Shown piece after piece: positions 7,557-14,568 of a DNA stretch of 15,842 bases. Position 1 is the stretch's first letter. Each line of letters starts with the position of its first letter. Position numbers and translations under genes: made by a program. Origin of the DNA: an uncultured Prevotellaceae bacterium (lineage in GTDB: Bacteria > Bacteroidota > Bacteroidia > Bacteroidales > Bacteroidaceae); assembly GCA_946413885.1 (NCBI GenBank), contig CAMKMK010000025.1, positions 1 to 15,842 of the forward strand. The letters are read 5' to 3'. The notes under the pieces are model-generated. The model was given only the letters and a program-made list of their open reading frames with translations. It had not been told where the DNA came from and searched no databases.

Positions 7557-8636
7557 TTAGTCTTCCACTCCAAACTTGTAAATGGTCTTCTGGGTATAAA
7601 TTTGTCCCGGTTTCAGGAAGACGCTGGGGAAGTGAGGTTTATTGGGAGAATCAGGGAAATGTTGAGCCTCGAAACAAAGAGCACTACGTCGTCCCAAAAT
7701 GGCTCCTTGTTGCCCTTTAATGCCATCAGCCCAGTTGTCACTGTAGAATTGAACACCAGGTTCTGTGGTATAAACCTCCATGCTTCTTTTGCTGTTAGGC
7801 TCCACTATTTTAGCAGCGAAACTCAATTCGCCAGGCTCACGCTTGTTGAGTACGTAGCAATGATCGTAGCCAGCGCCATTCTTTATTTGTTGGTCATCAG
7901 CATCTATGTTGTCACCTACTGCATGAGGAGTGCGGAAATCGAAGGGTGTGCCTTCAACTTTCAGAATTTCTCCTGTTGGAATACTCGTTTCATCAATGGG
8001 AACATAGTAGTCTGCATTGATTTGGCAAATGTTGTTCATTGCAGATGGGGTAGGGTTGCCAATACCAGAGAGGGAGAAAAATCCATGACTGGTCATGTTC
8101 ACCACCGTCTTCTTGTTGGTTGTCCCTTTGTAATCAATGACTAATTCATTGACTTCGGTCAAAGAAAACTTTACTGCCATATGGAGTTCGCCAGGAAAAC
8201 CTTCTTCGTAATAGGGGGATATATAGCGTAGGACAAGTTCATGATCATTTATCTGCTCTGCATCCCACACACGAGCATGAAATCCAGTAGGGCCACCATG
8301 CAGATGGTTGGGGCCATTGTTGATTGCCAGGCTGTATTCCTTGCCGTTCATGATGAAGCGTCCCTTTCCAATACGATTGCCATATCGGCCAATCAAGGTA
8401 CTCAAGAAAGGTTCACTGCTGTTGATGCAATCATTGATGTTGTCATGTCCTTGGATGATGTTGGCCATCTTGCCATCTTTATCAGGCACCATGATGGCTA
8501 CTATTGTACCACCATAATTGGTGATACTGATTTCCACACCATTTTCATTCGTCAGGGTAAAAAGGTCTGTTTTCTTTCCCTGCACTTCTGCCTGAAAATT
8601 TTCTCTCTTCAGGCCAGAGATTAAAGATTTGTCCAT
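7557..8636 (-). CDS. galM: Aldose 1-epimerase (mutarotase)
   Basis: This 359-residue enzyme interconverts alpha and beta anomers of aldoses such as galactose and so supplies the alpha form used by galactokinase. Galactose-mutarotase hallmarks are present: GNRIGKGRF (86-94, R87), the NHLHGGPTGFHARVW loop (110-124) with H111 and H113, catalytic histidine H184 in NMTSHGFF, D258 in GYDH, and catalytic base E323 in FEAQHFPDSPN. I see no signal peptide, so it should be cytoplasmic. It is the first gene of a three-gene operon (galM, permease, galK). A strong promoter 35 bases upstream and a palindrome in the leader precede it. Members of this family can also act on arabinose or xylose, so it may serve both neighbouring pathways. 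Confidence 0.95.
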   Translation of the reverse strand: MDKSLISGLKRENFQAEVQGKKTDLFTLTNENGVEISITNYGGTIVAIMVPDKDGKMANIIQGHDNINDCINSSEPFLSTLIGRYGNRIGKGRFIMNGKEYSLAINNGPNHLHGGPTGFHARVWDAEQINDHELVLRYISPYYEEGFPGELHMAVKFSLTEVNELVIDYKGTTNKKTVVNMTSHGFFSLSGIGNPTPSAMNNICQINADYYVPIDETSIPTGEILKVEGTPFDFRTPHAVGDNIDADDQQIKNGAGYDHCYVLNKREPGELSFAAKIVEPNSKRSMEVYTTEPGVQFYSDNWADGIKGQQGAILGRRSALCFEAQHFPDSPNKPHFPSVFLKPGQIYTQKTIYKFGVED

Positions 8637-8645
8637 CGGTATTCG

Positions 8646-8660
8646 ATTAGTTATACTAAT
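8646..8660. promoter_or_regulatory. Perfect 15-base palindrome in the galM leader, candidate operator
   Basis: The sequence ATTAGT-TAT-ACTAAT has six-base arms and a three-base spacer. It lies nine bases upstream of the galM ATG and just downstream of the start point inferred from the promoter at 8671-8701. It could be an operator blocking early elongation or a weak mRNA hairpin near the start codon. I found no second copy in the window and no gene here that obviously encodes its binding protein. Confidence 0.4.
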
Positions 8661-8670
8661 AATGCTACTG

Positions 8671-8701
8671 CAAATTTACTCATTTTTTTTGAAATGGACA
8701 A
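8671..8701 (-). promoter_or_regulatory. Bacteroidota-type promoter of the galactose operon
   Basis: On the minus strand TTG (8701-8699) is separated by 20 bases from TAAATTTG (8678-8671), matching the -33 TTG and -7 TAnnTTTG consensus. A further TTTG lies just upstream at 8705-8702. Transcription should begin near 8664. It lies in the 108-base gap after folC, where I see no convincing terminator hairpin, so some read-through from folC is possible. Confidence 0.7.
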
Positions 8702-8744
8702 CAAAAAAAGAAGAAAAAGGTGTTCTGGGAAATGCTAAAAAACA

Positions 8745-10037
8745 TTAAAGTGTGTTCTTGAGCATGTCTGCCACGATGAAACTGCTGCCTCCTATAAACA
8801 ACAAATCACCTTTCTTTAGGTTTTTGAGAGCTGCTTCGTATGCTGTTGCCACATTTTGGTATTCCTCGCCATGAAGTCCTGCGTTTCTTGCTTTTATCGC
8901 AAATTGTTTTGCTGGCATTGCCCTTTTTACACTGGCTTGTGTGAAATAGTAGTGAGCCTCTTTGGGGAGCATCGACAGGACTGTTGTAATGTCTTTGTCT
9001 GAGACCATACCAATTATTATGTGAAGTTCACGATGAGGTGTTGCTTTCAGTTGCTCTGTAATGTATTGCATGCCTCCCACATTGTGTCCTGTATCACAAA
9101 TGATCAGAGGATTCTCATTCAATCTTTGCCATCTGCCTAGTAGACCTGTGTTCTCACAAACGTGAAGGAATCCCTGCTTTACATTCTTGTCGCTTATTTT
9201 GTATCCTACTTCTCTCAGTGCAGGGATAGCGGTCAGAATGGTGTTGGCGTTTTTCTCTTGGCAGAGTCCTCCCAATTCGCCTTCCAATTGTCCCCAATTT
9301 CGTGTAATATAGGTTCGTCCCCCCAATGCATTTGGGTAGGAAGCCTTGATTTCATCTTTTTCTTCTGCAAAGATTATTTTCGATTTGTTTTTCAAAGCAT
9401 TATTCCAAAACGTTTTTTTGACTTCTGGATGTCCGTTTGTCTCGCCTATAATAACTGGAATTAGAGGTTTAATAATGCCTGCTTTCTCACCTGCAATCTT
9501 TTCCAATGTGTCACCCAGGAATTGAGTGTGGTCGAAGCTGATGTTGGTGATGATACTTAAATCAGGATGTATGATGTTGGTACAATCCAAATGTCCTCCC
9601 AGTCCGACTTCCACTACAGCAATGTCTATCCTTTGTTCTCTGAAATAAAGGAAAGCGAGTGCTGTGGCCAATTCGAAGAAGGAAGGATGGAGTGGTTCGA
9701 AGAAATTTTTCTCCTGCTCAACGAAATCCACGACTCTCTGCTTAGGAATCATCTCCCCATTCACGCGGATTCTTTCTCGGAAATCCACCAGATGCGGACT
9801 TGTGTAGAGTCCCACTTTATAACCTGCCTCTTGTAGGATGGCGGCTATTGTGTGACAGCATGAACCTTTTCCATTGGTTCCTGCCACGTGAATCGAATGG
9901 AAAGACTGATGGGGATGATTGAAATGCTCGTCGAAAAGCTTTGTGTTTGTCAGCCCCTCTTTATACGCACCCGCCCCGATATTTTGGAATAGCGGGGCGG
10001 AGTTGAACAGGTATTCTGTTGCTTCTGTGTATGTCAT
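8745..10037 (-). CDS. folC: Bifunctional folylpolyglutamate synthase / dihydrofolate synthase
   Basis: This 430-residue cytoplasmic Mur-ligase-family enzyme adds glutamate to dihydropteroate and to folates using ATP. Visible motifs are the P-loop GTNGKGS (53-59), the folate-loop region TSPHLVDFRERIRVNGE (79-95), the GLGGHLDCTNI segment (146-155) and SFDHTQFLGDTLEKIAGEKAGI (167-188). K185 in that last segment is the position carbamylated in relatives. The C-terminal domain contains the DTGHNVGG motif. Length is normal. The start at 10037 overlaps the dnaJ stop in an ATGA arrangement, which implies translational coupling to the chaperone gene. I cannot tell from sequence whether it does one or both reactions; bifunctional enzymes are usual in bacteria with a single copy. 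Confidence 0.95.
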   Translation of the reverse strand: MTYTEATEYLFNSAPLFQNIGAGAYKEGLTNTKLFDEHFNHPHQSFHSIHVAGTNGKGSCCHTIAAILQEAGYKVGLYTSPHLVDFRERIRVNGEMIPKQRVVDFVEQEKNFFEPLHPSFFELATALAFLYFREQRIDIAVVEVGLGGHLDCTNIIHPDLSIITNISFDHTQFLGDTLEKIAGEKAGIIKPLIPVIIGETNGHPEVKKTFWNNALKNKSKIIFAEEKDEIKASYPNALGGRTYITRNWGQLEGELGGLCQEKNANTILTAIPALREVGYKISDKNVKQGFLHVCENTGLLGRWQRLNENPLIICDTGHNVGGMQYITEQLKATPHRELHIIIGMVSDKDITTVLSMLPKEAHYYFTQASVKRAMPAKQFAIKARNAGLHGEEYQNVATAYEAALKNLKKGDLLFIGGSSFIVADMLKNTL

Positions 10038-11203
10038 TCAAAAATCTTTTTGAATCTATTGAAGAAATTGTTTTTGTTGGTAGCCTTGCTGGGCTTCATG
10101 TTTTCGCTGTTCTTGACTTTCTCGAAGAGATCCCGTTCATCTTTGCTTAATGTTTCTGGAATATAGACATTGATGTTGACAATCAAATCTCCGATCCCAT
10201 ATCCGTATCCTTTCAGAGCAGGGAGACCCTTGCCGCGAAGTCTCATTATCTTGCCAGGTTGTGTTCCTGGCTCAATTTTGATTTTGGCTGATCCGTCTAA
10301 GGTGGGAATGTCAGCTGTGCCACCAAGAACCGCTGTAGGAAGATCCAGCAACAGGTTGTAAATTAGGTTCTGATCCTTGCGTTCCAACTCTGGATGTTGT
10401 TCCTCTTCGATGAAAACTTGGATGTCACCTGATACCCCATTCCATCTGCCAGCATGACCCTTACCGTTGAGAGTGATAACAACACCATCACTTACCCCAG
10501 CAGGAATCTTTACTTCTACAACTTCATCTCCATCGATAACGCCATTACCTCCACACACATGACATTTGTTCTTGATGGTTTTGCCGGTTCCGTTACAGGT
10601 GGGACAGGCACTCTGGGTTTGCATACGGCCGAACATGCTGTTTACAACCCTTGTGACATATCCTTTGCCCTTACATGTTGAACAGGTTTCTGTGCTTCCG
10701 TCCTCGCTGCCGCTTCCGTGACAATGTTGGCAGGCTATTTTCTTGTGAACCTTGAATTTCTTGGTCACACCATTAGCCACATCATTCAGGTTTACTCGAA
10801 CTTTCAGTCGCAAGTCACCTCCACGATCAGTTTGTCTGGATGAACCGCCAGCGCTGCTGAATCCGCTGAATCCGCCGAATCCGCCCATGTCTCCAAAGAT
10901 GCTGCCAAACATGCTGAAGATGTCATCCATGCTCATGCTGGAAGCTCCGCCGAATCCGCCGAATCCGCCTGCTCCCTCCAGTCCTGCGTGGCCAAACTGG
11001 TCATAGCGTTGGCGTTTCTGCGGATCGCGCAGAACGTCATAGGCTTCTGCAGCTTCCTTGAATTTGGCTTCAGCTTCCTTATCACCTGGATTGCGGTCTG
11101 GGTGATATTTGATGGCCATCTTCTTGTATGCGCTCTTCAGTTCTTGGTCCGTAGCATTCTTGCTGACGCCTAGAACTTCGTAATAATCTCTCTTTTCTGC
11201 CAT
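10034..11203 (-). CDS. dnaJ: Chaperone protein DnaJ (Hsp40)
   Basis: This 389-residue type I J-protein stimulates DnaK ATP hydrolysis and delivers unfolded clients. Domains in order are the J domain (5-70) with HPD at 34-36, a Gly/Phe-rich linker (about 76-124), and the zinc-binding region with four CxxCxGxG repeats starting at C158, C174, C200 and C214. The C-terminal client-binding and dimerisation domains follow. The last 20 residues are Asn/Lys/Phe-rich and differ from the typical short tail. It starts four bases after the grpE stop and its stop overlaps the folC start by four bases. dnaK itself is not in the window. Regulation is probably through the sigma-54-type element before grpE. 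Confidence 0.98.
   Translation of the reverse strand: MAEKRDYYEVLGVSKNATDQELKSAYKKMAIKYHPDRNPGDKEAEAKFKEAAEAYDVLRDPQKRQRYDQFGHAGLEGAGGFGGFGGASSMSMDDIFSMFGSIFGDMGGFGGFSGFSSAGGSSRQTDRGGDLRLKVRVNLNDVANGVTKKFKVHKKIACQHCHGSGSEDGSTETCSTCKGKGYVTRVVNSMFGRMQTQSACPTCNGTGKTIKNKCHVCGGNGVIDGDEVVEVKIPAGVSDGVVITLNGKGHAGRWNGVSGDIQVFIEEEQHPELERKDQNLIYNLLLDLPTAVLGGTADIPTLDGSAKIKIEPGTQPGKIMRLRGKGLPALKGYGYGIGDLIVNINVYIPETLSKDERDLFEKVKNSENMKPSKATNKNNFFNRFKKIFE
10858..10970 (-). repeat. Repeated CCGCCGAAT units in the DnaJ Gly/Phe linker
   Basis: Two clusters of tandem nine-base units (10858-10887 and 10947-10970) encode the GFGGFGG repeats of the linker. These are coding simple repeats that could gain or lose units in frame. 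Confidence 0.7.
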
Positions 11204-11207
11204 AGTC

Positions 11208-11855
11208 TTACAGTCCTACTACCACTTGTGCATGTCTGATAACTTTGTCGTTCATCTTGTAGCCTTTTTGGGTACAATCGATGACCTTGCCTTTCATGTC
11301 ATCACTGGGAGCAGGAATTTGTGCTATCGCCTCGTGGACATCAACGTCGAAATCGGCATTTTCTGTCTTGATGGCTTCCACACCCTGCTTTTCCAGAATG
11401 CTGACAAACTTCTTGTAGATAAGTTCTACACCCTCTACCACTGCAGCCACATCCTCAGCTTTCTCCATGTTCTTCAAGGCACGTTCCATGTCGTCCAGAA
11501 CAGGCAAAATGCTGATTACGGTCTTCTCACCACCATTCAGTATCAGGTCGGCTTTCTCCTTGATGGAGCGTTTGTGGTAATTGTCGAACTCAGCAACCTT
11601 TCTCAGGTATTTGTCCTTCAGAGATTCTATTTCAGCTTCTGCATCAGCCAGTTTCTCTTCCAAAGTTTTTTCCTTGCGGACATCCTCCTCTTTTTCATCA
11701 GAGTCAGTTGTCTCTTCGGCTGTGGCAGCAGATTCCAACGTCTCCTCGCTCCTATCTTCTTTGGGAGATTCTTGGCTGTTATCCTGCTGATTCTCTGTAC
11801 TATTTGTCTTCAGTTGGTCTTCTGCCTCCTGTTTCTCTTTCATTTCTTCACTCAT
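11208..11855 (-). CDS. grpE: Nucleotide exchange factor GrpE
   Basis: This 215-residue cytoplasmic cochaperone releases ADP from DnaK. The first 65 residues are very acidic, Gln/Ser/Glu-rich and probably disordered. A coiled-coil segment follows (about 62-115), then the four-helix part and a beta domain. The GrpE signature is clear at the end: FDVDVHEAI (169-177) and GYKMNDKVIRHAQVVV (198-213). The start at 11855 (MSEEMKEKQ) is chosen over a frame reaching 11906. The longer version would translate through the sigma-54-type promoter at 11884-11900, and it adds a short hydrophobic/basic stretch not typical of GrpE. The gene is followed by dnaJ after four bases. A 60-base gap separates it from the ABC-F gene upstream. 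Confidence 0.96.
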   Translation of the reverse strand: MSEEMKEKQEAEDQLKTNSTENQQDNSQESPKEDRSEETLESAATAEETTDSDEKEEDVRKEKTLEEKLADAEAEIESLKDKYLRKVAEFDNYHKRSIKEKADLILNGGEKTVISILPVLDDMERALKNMEKAEDVAAVVEGVELIYKKFVSILEKQGVEAIKTENADFDVDVHEAIAQIPAPSDDMKGKVIDCTQKGYKMNDKVIRHAQVVVGL

Positions 11856-11883
11856 TTTTACATTAGTTTTTTTCCTACTTAAG

Positions 11884-11900
11884 TGCAAGAAATGTGCCAA
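11884..11900 (-). promoter_or_regulatory. Sigma-54 (RpoN) -24/-12 promoter upstream of grpE-dnaJ-folC
   Basis: On the minus strand the sequence is TTGGCAC-ATTTC-TTGCA. This matches the sigma-54 consensus TGGCACgnnnnTTGCa at every strongly conserved base, with exactly ten bases between the GG of -24 and the GC of -12. The predicted start near 11873 leaves a leader of about 18 bases before the grpE ATG. I found no TAnnTTTG box in the same gap. Sigma-54 occurs in Bacteroides and relatives and needs an enhancer-binding activator; none is encoded in this window. Confidence 0.72.
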
Positions 11901-11915
11901 TGTCATATTGTCCGA

Positions 11916-13532
11916 TTATGCGTCATACATTTTTGCCTTCTGCTCCTTGATGCTGTCGCTACTGATGTAGTCATCATACTCCATCAGTTTATCGATGGTT
12001 CCCTTGGGAGTCAATTCGATGATACGGTTAGCAACTGTCTCGATGAACTCATGGTCGTGACTGCTGAACAGGATGTTGCCCTTGAATAGCTTTAGGTTAT
12101 TGTTGAAGGCTTGGATACTTTCCAGATCCAGATGGTTGGTAGGAGTATCCAGAATGAGACAGTTGGCATTCTTCAGTTGCATACGGGCAATCATGCAACG
12201 CATCTTCTCACCTCCTGACAGGACATTCACTTTCTTCAGCACTTCCTCGCCGCTGAATAGCATTCGACCCAGAAAAGCCTTGAAATACACCTCGTTACCT
12301 TCTCCATATTGGCTCAGCCAATCTATCAGGTTTAGCTCACTTAGGAAGAATTCCGTATTGTCAACAGGGAGATAAGCTGTAGTGATGGTGATGCCCCAAT
12401 TATAGCTTCCTGCTTGGGGTTCACGGTTGCCGTTGATTATCTCAAAGAGAGCAGTCATGGCACGTGGATCATGGCTCAGGAATACGACTTTATCCCCTTT
12501 CTCAACGGTAAAGCTTACGTTGTCGAAAAGGACGGTTCCATCCTCGGTTGTTGCCTTCAGGTTGTTCACTTCCAGAATCTGGTTGCCAGGTTCGCGGTCC
12601 ATCTGGAAGATGATGCCAGGATACTTTCGTGTTGAGGGTCTGATTTCTTCCACATTCAGTTTCTCCAGCATCTTCTTGCGACTGGTTGTCTGCTTGCTCT
12701 TTGCCACATTGGCAGAAAAACGGCGGATGAACTCTTCCAATTCCTTTCGTTTTTCCTCAGCTTTTGCCTTTTGGTTCTGGGCTTGGCGTAGAGCCAATTG
12801 GCTACTCTGATACCAGAAACTGTAGTTACCTGCAAACAGGGTTACCTTGCCAAAGTCGATATCTACTGTGTGGGTACAAACGCAGTCAAGGAAATGACGG
12901 TCATGACTTACCACCAATACGGTGTGCTCAAATTCACTCAGATATTGTTCCAGCCATTGTACGGTATCCAAATCCAAATCATTGGTAGGCTCATCCAGCA
13001 GCAGATTGTCTGGATTGCCAAACAAGGCTTTTGCCAGCATGACGCGAACTTTTTCCTTGCCAGAGAGCTCACCCATCAACATGTAATGTTTGTCCTCCTT
13101 GATACCCAATCCTGAGAGTAGGGCAGCAGCATCGCTCTCAGCGGTATATCCTCCCATTTCGGCAAACTTGTCTTCCAGTTCCGCCACGCGGATTCCATCC
13201 TCATCGCTGAAATCGGCTTTGCTGTACAGAGACTCTCGTTCCTTCATCACTTCCCACATCGTGGTATGACCCATCAGCACGGTATTGAGGACTGTCTCGT
13301 TGTCGTATTGGAAATGATCCTGACTAAGCACGCTCAGTCGTTCGTTGGGGCCCATTTCTATCGTTCCCTTGCTGGGTTCCAACTCACCGCTGATTACTTT
13401 CAGCAAGGTGGATTTTCCGGCACCATTCGCGCCTATAACGCCATAGATGTTGCCGTTGGTGAATTTCATGTTGACGTCCTTATACAGAACGCGTTTGCCA
13501 AATTGTACGGCAATGTTGGATAATGTTATCAT
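11916..13532 (-). CDS. ABC-F family ATPase (YbiT/Uup-like) with a degenerate second ATP site
   Basis: This 538-residue soluble protein has two ABC domains and no membrane segments. ABC-F proteins bind the ribosome and act in translation or antibiotic protection; the exact role here is unknown. Domain 1 has Walker A GANGAGKST (34-42), signature LSGKE (156-160), Walker B LLLDEP (177-182) with E181, and switch H210. A charged linker (about 240-300) is the ribosome-reaching arm typical of the family. Domain 2 has signature LSGGE (438-442), Walker B LILDTP (459-464) with Thr463 replacing the catalytic Glu, and switch H492. Its Walker A region reads LSHDPRAMTALFEI (352-365) and lacks any GKS/T. Site 1 is therefore canonical and site 2 probably cannot hydrolyse ATP. 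It begins 13 bases after the glucosaminidase stop, so the two are probably co-transcribed. Confidence 0.92.
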   Translation of the reverse strand: MITLSNIAVQFGKRVLYKDVNMKFTNGNIYGVIGANGAGKSTLLKVISGELEPSKGTIEMGPNERLSVLSQDHFQYDNETVLNTVLMGHTTMWEVMKERESLYSKADFSDEDGIRVAELEDKFAEMGGYTAESDAAALLSGLGIKEDKHYMLMGELSGKEKVRVMLAKALFGNPDNLLLDEPTNDLDLDTVQWLEQYLSEFEHTVLVVSHDRHFLDCVCTHTVDIDFGKVTLFAGNYSFWYQSSQLALRQAQNQKAKAEEKRKELEEFIRRFSANVAKSKQTTSRKKMLEKLNVEEIRPSTRKYPGIIFQMDREPGNQILEVNNLKATTEDGTVLFDNVSFTVEKGDKVVFLSHDPRAMTALFEIINGNREPQAGSYNWGITITTAYLPVDNTEFFLSELNLIDWLSQYGEGNEVYFKAFLGRMLFSGEEVLKKVNVLSGGEKMRCMIARMQLKNANCLILDTPTNHLDLESIQAFNNNLKLFKGNILFSSHDHEFIETVANRIIELTPKGTIDKLMEYDDYISSDSIKEQKAKMYDA

Positions 13533-13545
13533 GATTAGGTTCTCT

Positions 13546-14460
13546 TTATCGGATTCTCAGGATATCTCCCACTTGTGGAGTATAGCTTAGATCCAATTTG
13601 TTCAGTTTATACAGGTTTTCCAGTCTCATGCCATATAGCTGAGCGATGTCGAACATGCTTTGGTTTATTTCTACGATATGGATAGGATATTTCTTGAATT
13701 CCTTGCTGGCACACTTTTGCTTCTTCTTCATGTAAAGGATGTCACCCTGGGTGGGCCAGTAGTCTTTGGGAAGATCGTTGTATTCATAAAGATGCTTCAG
13801 GCTCAACCCTGTTTCTTTGCTGATGGTAGCCATGTTGTCTCCCAGTTCCACAACGATGAAATAGTTCTTGTTGTTTTTGTACACCATGTGGCGGTTGAAG
13901 AAATCACTTCCGGATTGTTTCTCCTTGTTCGTGTTAGGATTATGTTTCTTGCCAGAGTCAAACTGAGACAGATTGTACATCTCGATGATGCTGATCAGAG
14001 ATTCCGCATAGCTGGGATTGGTGGCATATCCGGCAGCTTTCAGTCCTCGAGCCCACCCTTTGTAGTCCTTGATGTTCAGCTGGAAGAGACCTTGGTAGCG
14101 TTTCCCATGCAGGAACTTGCTGTGATCGATGTAACTCTCTCTGGCGCTGTTGTATTTGCGGAATTTCTCGTTAGGGGCATCATCATCGCGCAAGACATAA
14201 GGTCCTGTCCAGGAACTTCCCACCTTGATGCCGAAGTGATTGTTCGCTTGGGTAGCCAGCGTACTACGGCCAGCATTGCTTTCCAGCAAACCTTGGGCGA
14301 GGGTAATGCTGGCAGGAATTTGGTAATCCCTCATTTGCTCCATCGCCCAATCTTTGTATTTGTCTATGTAAGTCCAATACGCCTGATTCGTCCTTTGTGC
14401 AAATCCTTGCAGACTAACCAGAAAAGCTATGATAAGCAGGTATATTTGTTTCAAATTCAT
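13546..14460 (-). CDS. Secreted peptidoglycan glucosaminidase (GH73-type) with LysM-like repeats
   Basis: This 304-residue protein starts with a signal peptide (residues 1-22, MNLKQIYLL then a hydrophobic core, likely cleaved after GFAQ). Residues about 28-165 form a glucosaminidase domain: IPASITLAQGLLESNAGRS (48-66) carries the expected catalytic E60, followed by NNHFGIKV and the ...YSESL-like end (here SYAESLISII). Two LysM-like segments follow at about 199-245 (FIVVELGDNMATISKETGLS) and 259-304 (PIHIVEINQSMFDIAQLYG), which would anchor the enzyme to peptidoglycan. The likely role is cell-wall turnover in the periplasm. The start at 14460 is preferred because an upstream frame to 14523 would place 21 residues before the signal peptide and cover the promoter. 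It heads the minus-strand group with the ABC-F gene 13 bases downstream. Confidence 0.9.
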   Translation of the reverse strand: MNLKQIYLLIIAFLVSLQGFAQRTNQAYWTYIDKYKDWAMEQMRDYQIPASITLAQGLLESNAGRSTLATQANNHFGIKVGSSWTGPYVLRDDDAPNEKFRKYNSARESYIDHSKFLHGKRYQGLFQLNIKDYKGWARGLKAAGYATNPSYAESLISIIEMYNLSQFDSGKKHNPNTNKEKQSGSDFFNRHMVYKNNKNYFIVVELGDNMATISKETGLSLKHLYEYNDLPKDYWPTQGDILYMKKKQKCASKEFKKYPIHIVEINQSMFDIAQLYGMRLENLYKLNKLDLSYTPQVGDILRIR

Positions 14461-14481
14461 AGGATTCTTTGATTTCGGGCA

Positions 14482-14489
14482 CAAAATTA
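14482..14489 (-). promoter_or_regulatory. Candidate promoter -7 box of the glucosaminidase gene
   Basis: The minus strand reads TAATTTTG, a TAnnTTTG match 21 bases upstream of the chosen ATG. No good TTG is found at -33. It lies close to the divergent cytidine deaminase promoter (14501-14530), so the two polymerase sites would overlap. Confidence 0.45.
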
Positions 14490-14500
14490 GTAAAAATACC

Positions 14501-14530
14501 TTGATATCCGAAAAAAAATGCATACATTTG
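14501..14530 (+). promoter_or_regulatory. Bacteroidota-type promoter of cytidine deaminase
   Basis: TTG (14501-14503), a 19-base spacer and TACATTTG (14523-14530) match the -33/-7 consensus. Transcription should start near 14536, about 33 bases before the ATG. Confidence 0.72.
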
Positions 14531-14568
14531 TCGATGTGAAGCTATGATTATTGTCAAATAACTGTCAG

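Noticed and set aside
11226..11882. Plus-strand open frame of 218 codons opposite grpE.
   Set aside because: Its Phe/Leu-rich translation is what the acidic GrpE sequence produces in reverse; GrpE is certain.
11856..11906. Longer GrpE start at 11906.
   Set aside because: It would place the sigma-54-type promoter inside the coding region and adds residues not typical of GrpE.
11856..11915. CIRCE (HrcA operator) upstream of grpE.
   Set aside because: Only a GCAC fragment is present, with no inverted GAGTGC partner at nine bases.
13706..13720. CTGGCACACTTTTGC on the plus strand, resembling a sigma-54 promoter.
   Set aside because: The spacing between GG and GC is nine rather than ten, and it faces the wrong way inside the glucosaminidase gene.
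13660..14472. Plus-strand open frame of 270 codons opposite the glucosaminidase gene.
   Set aside because: It is the complement of a clearly conserved coding region and shows no recognisable domain or start signals of its own.
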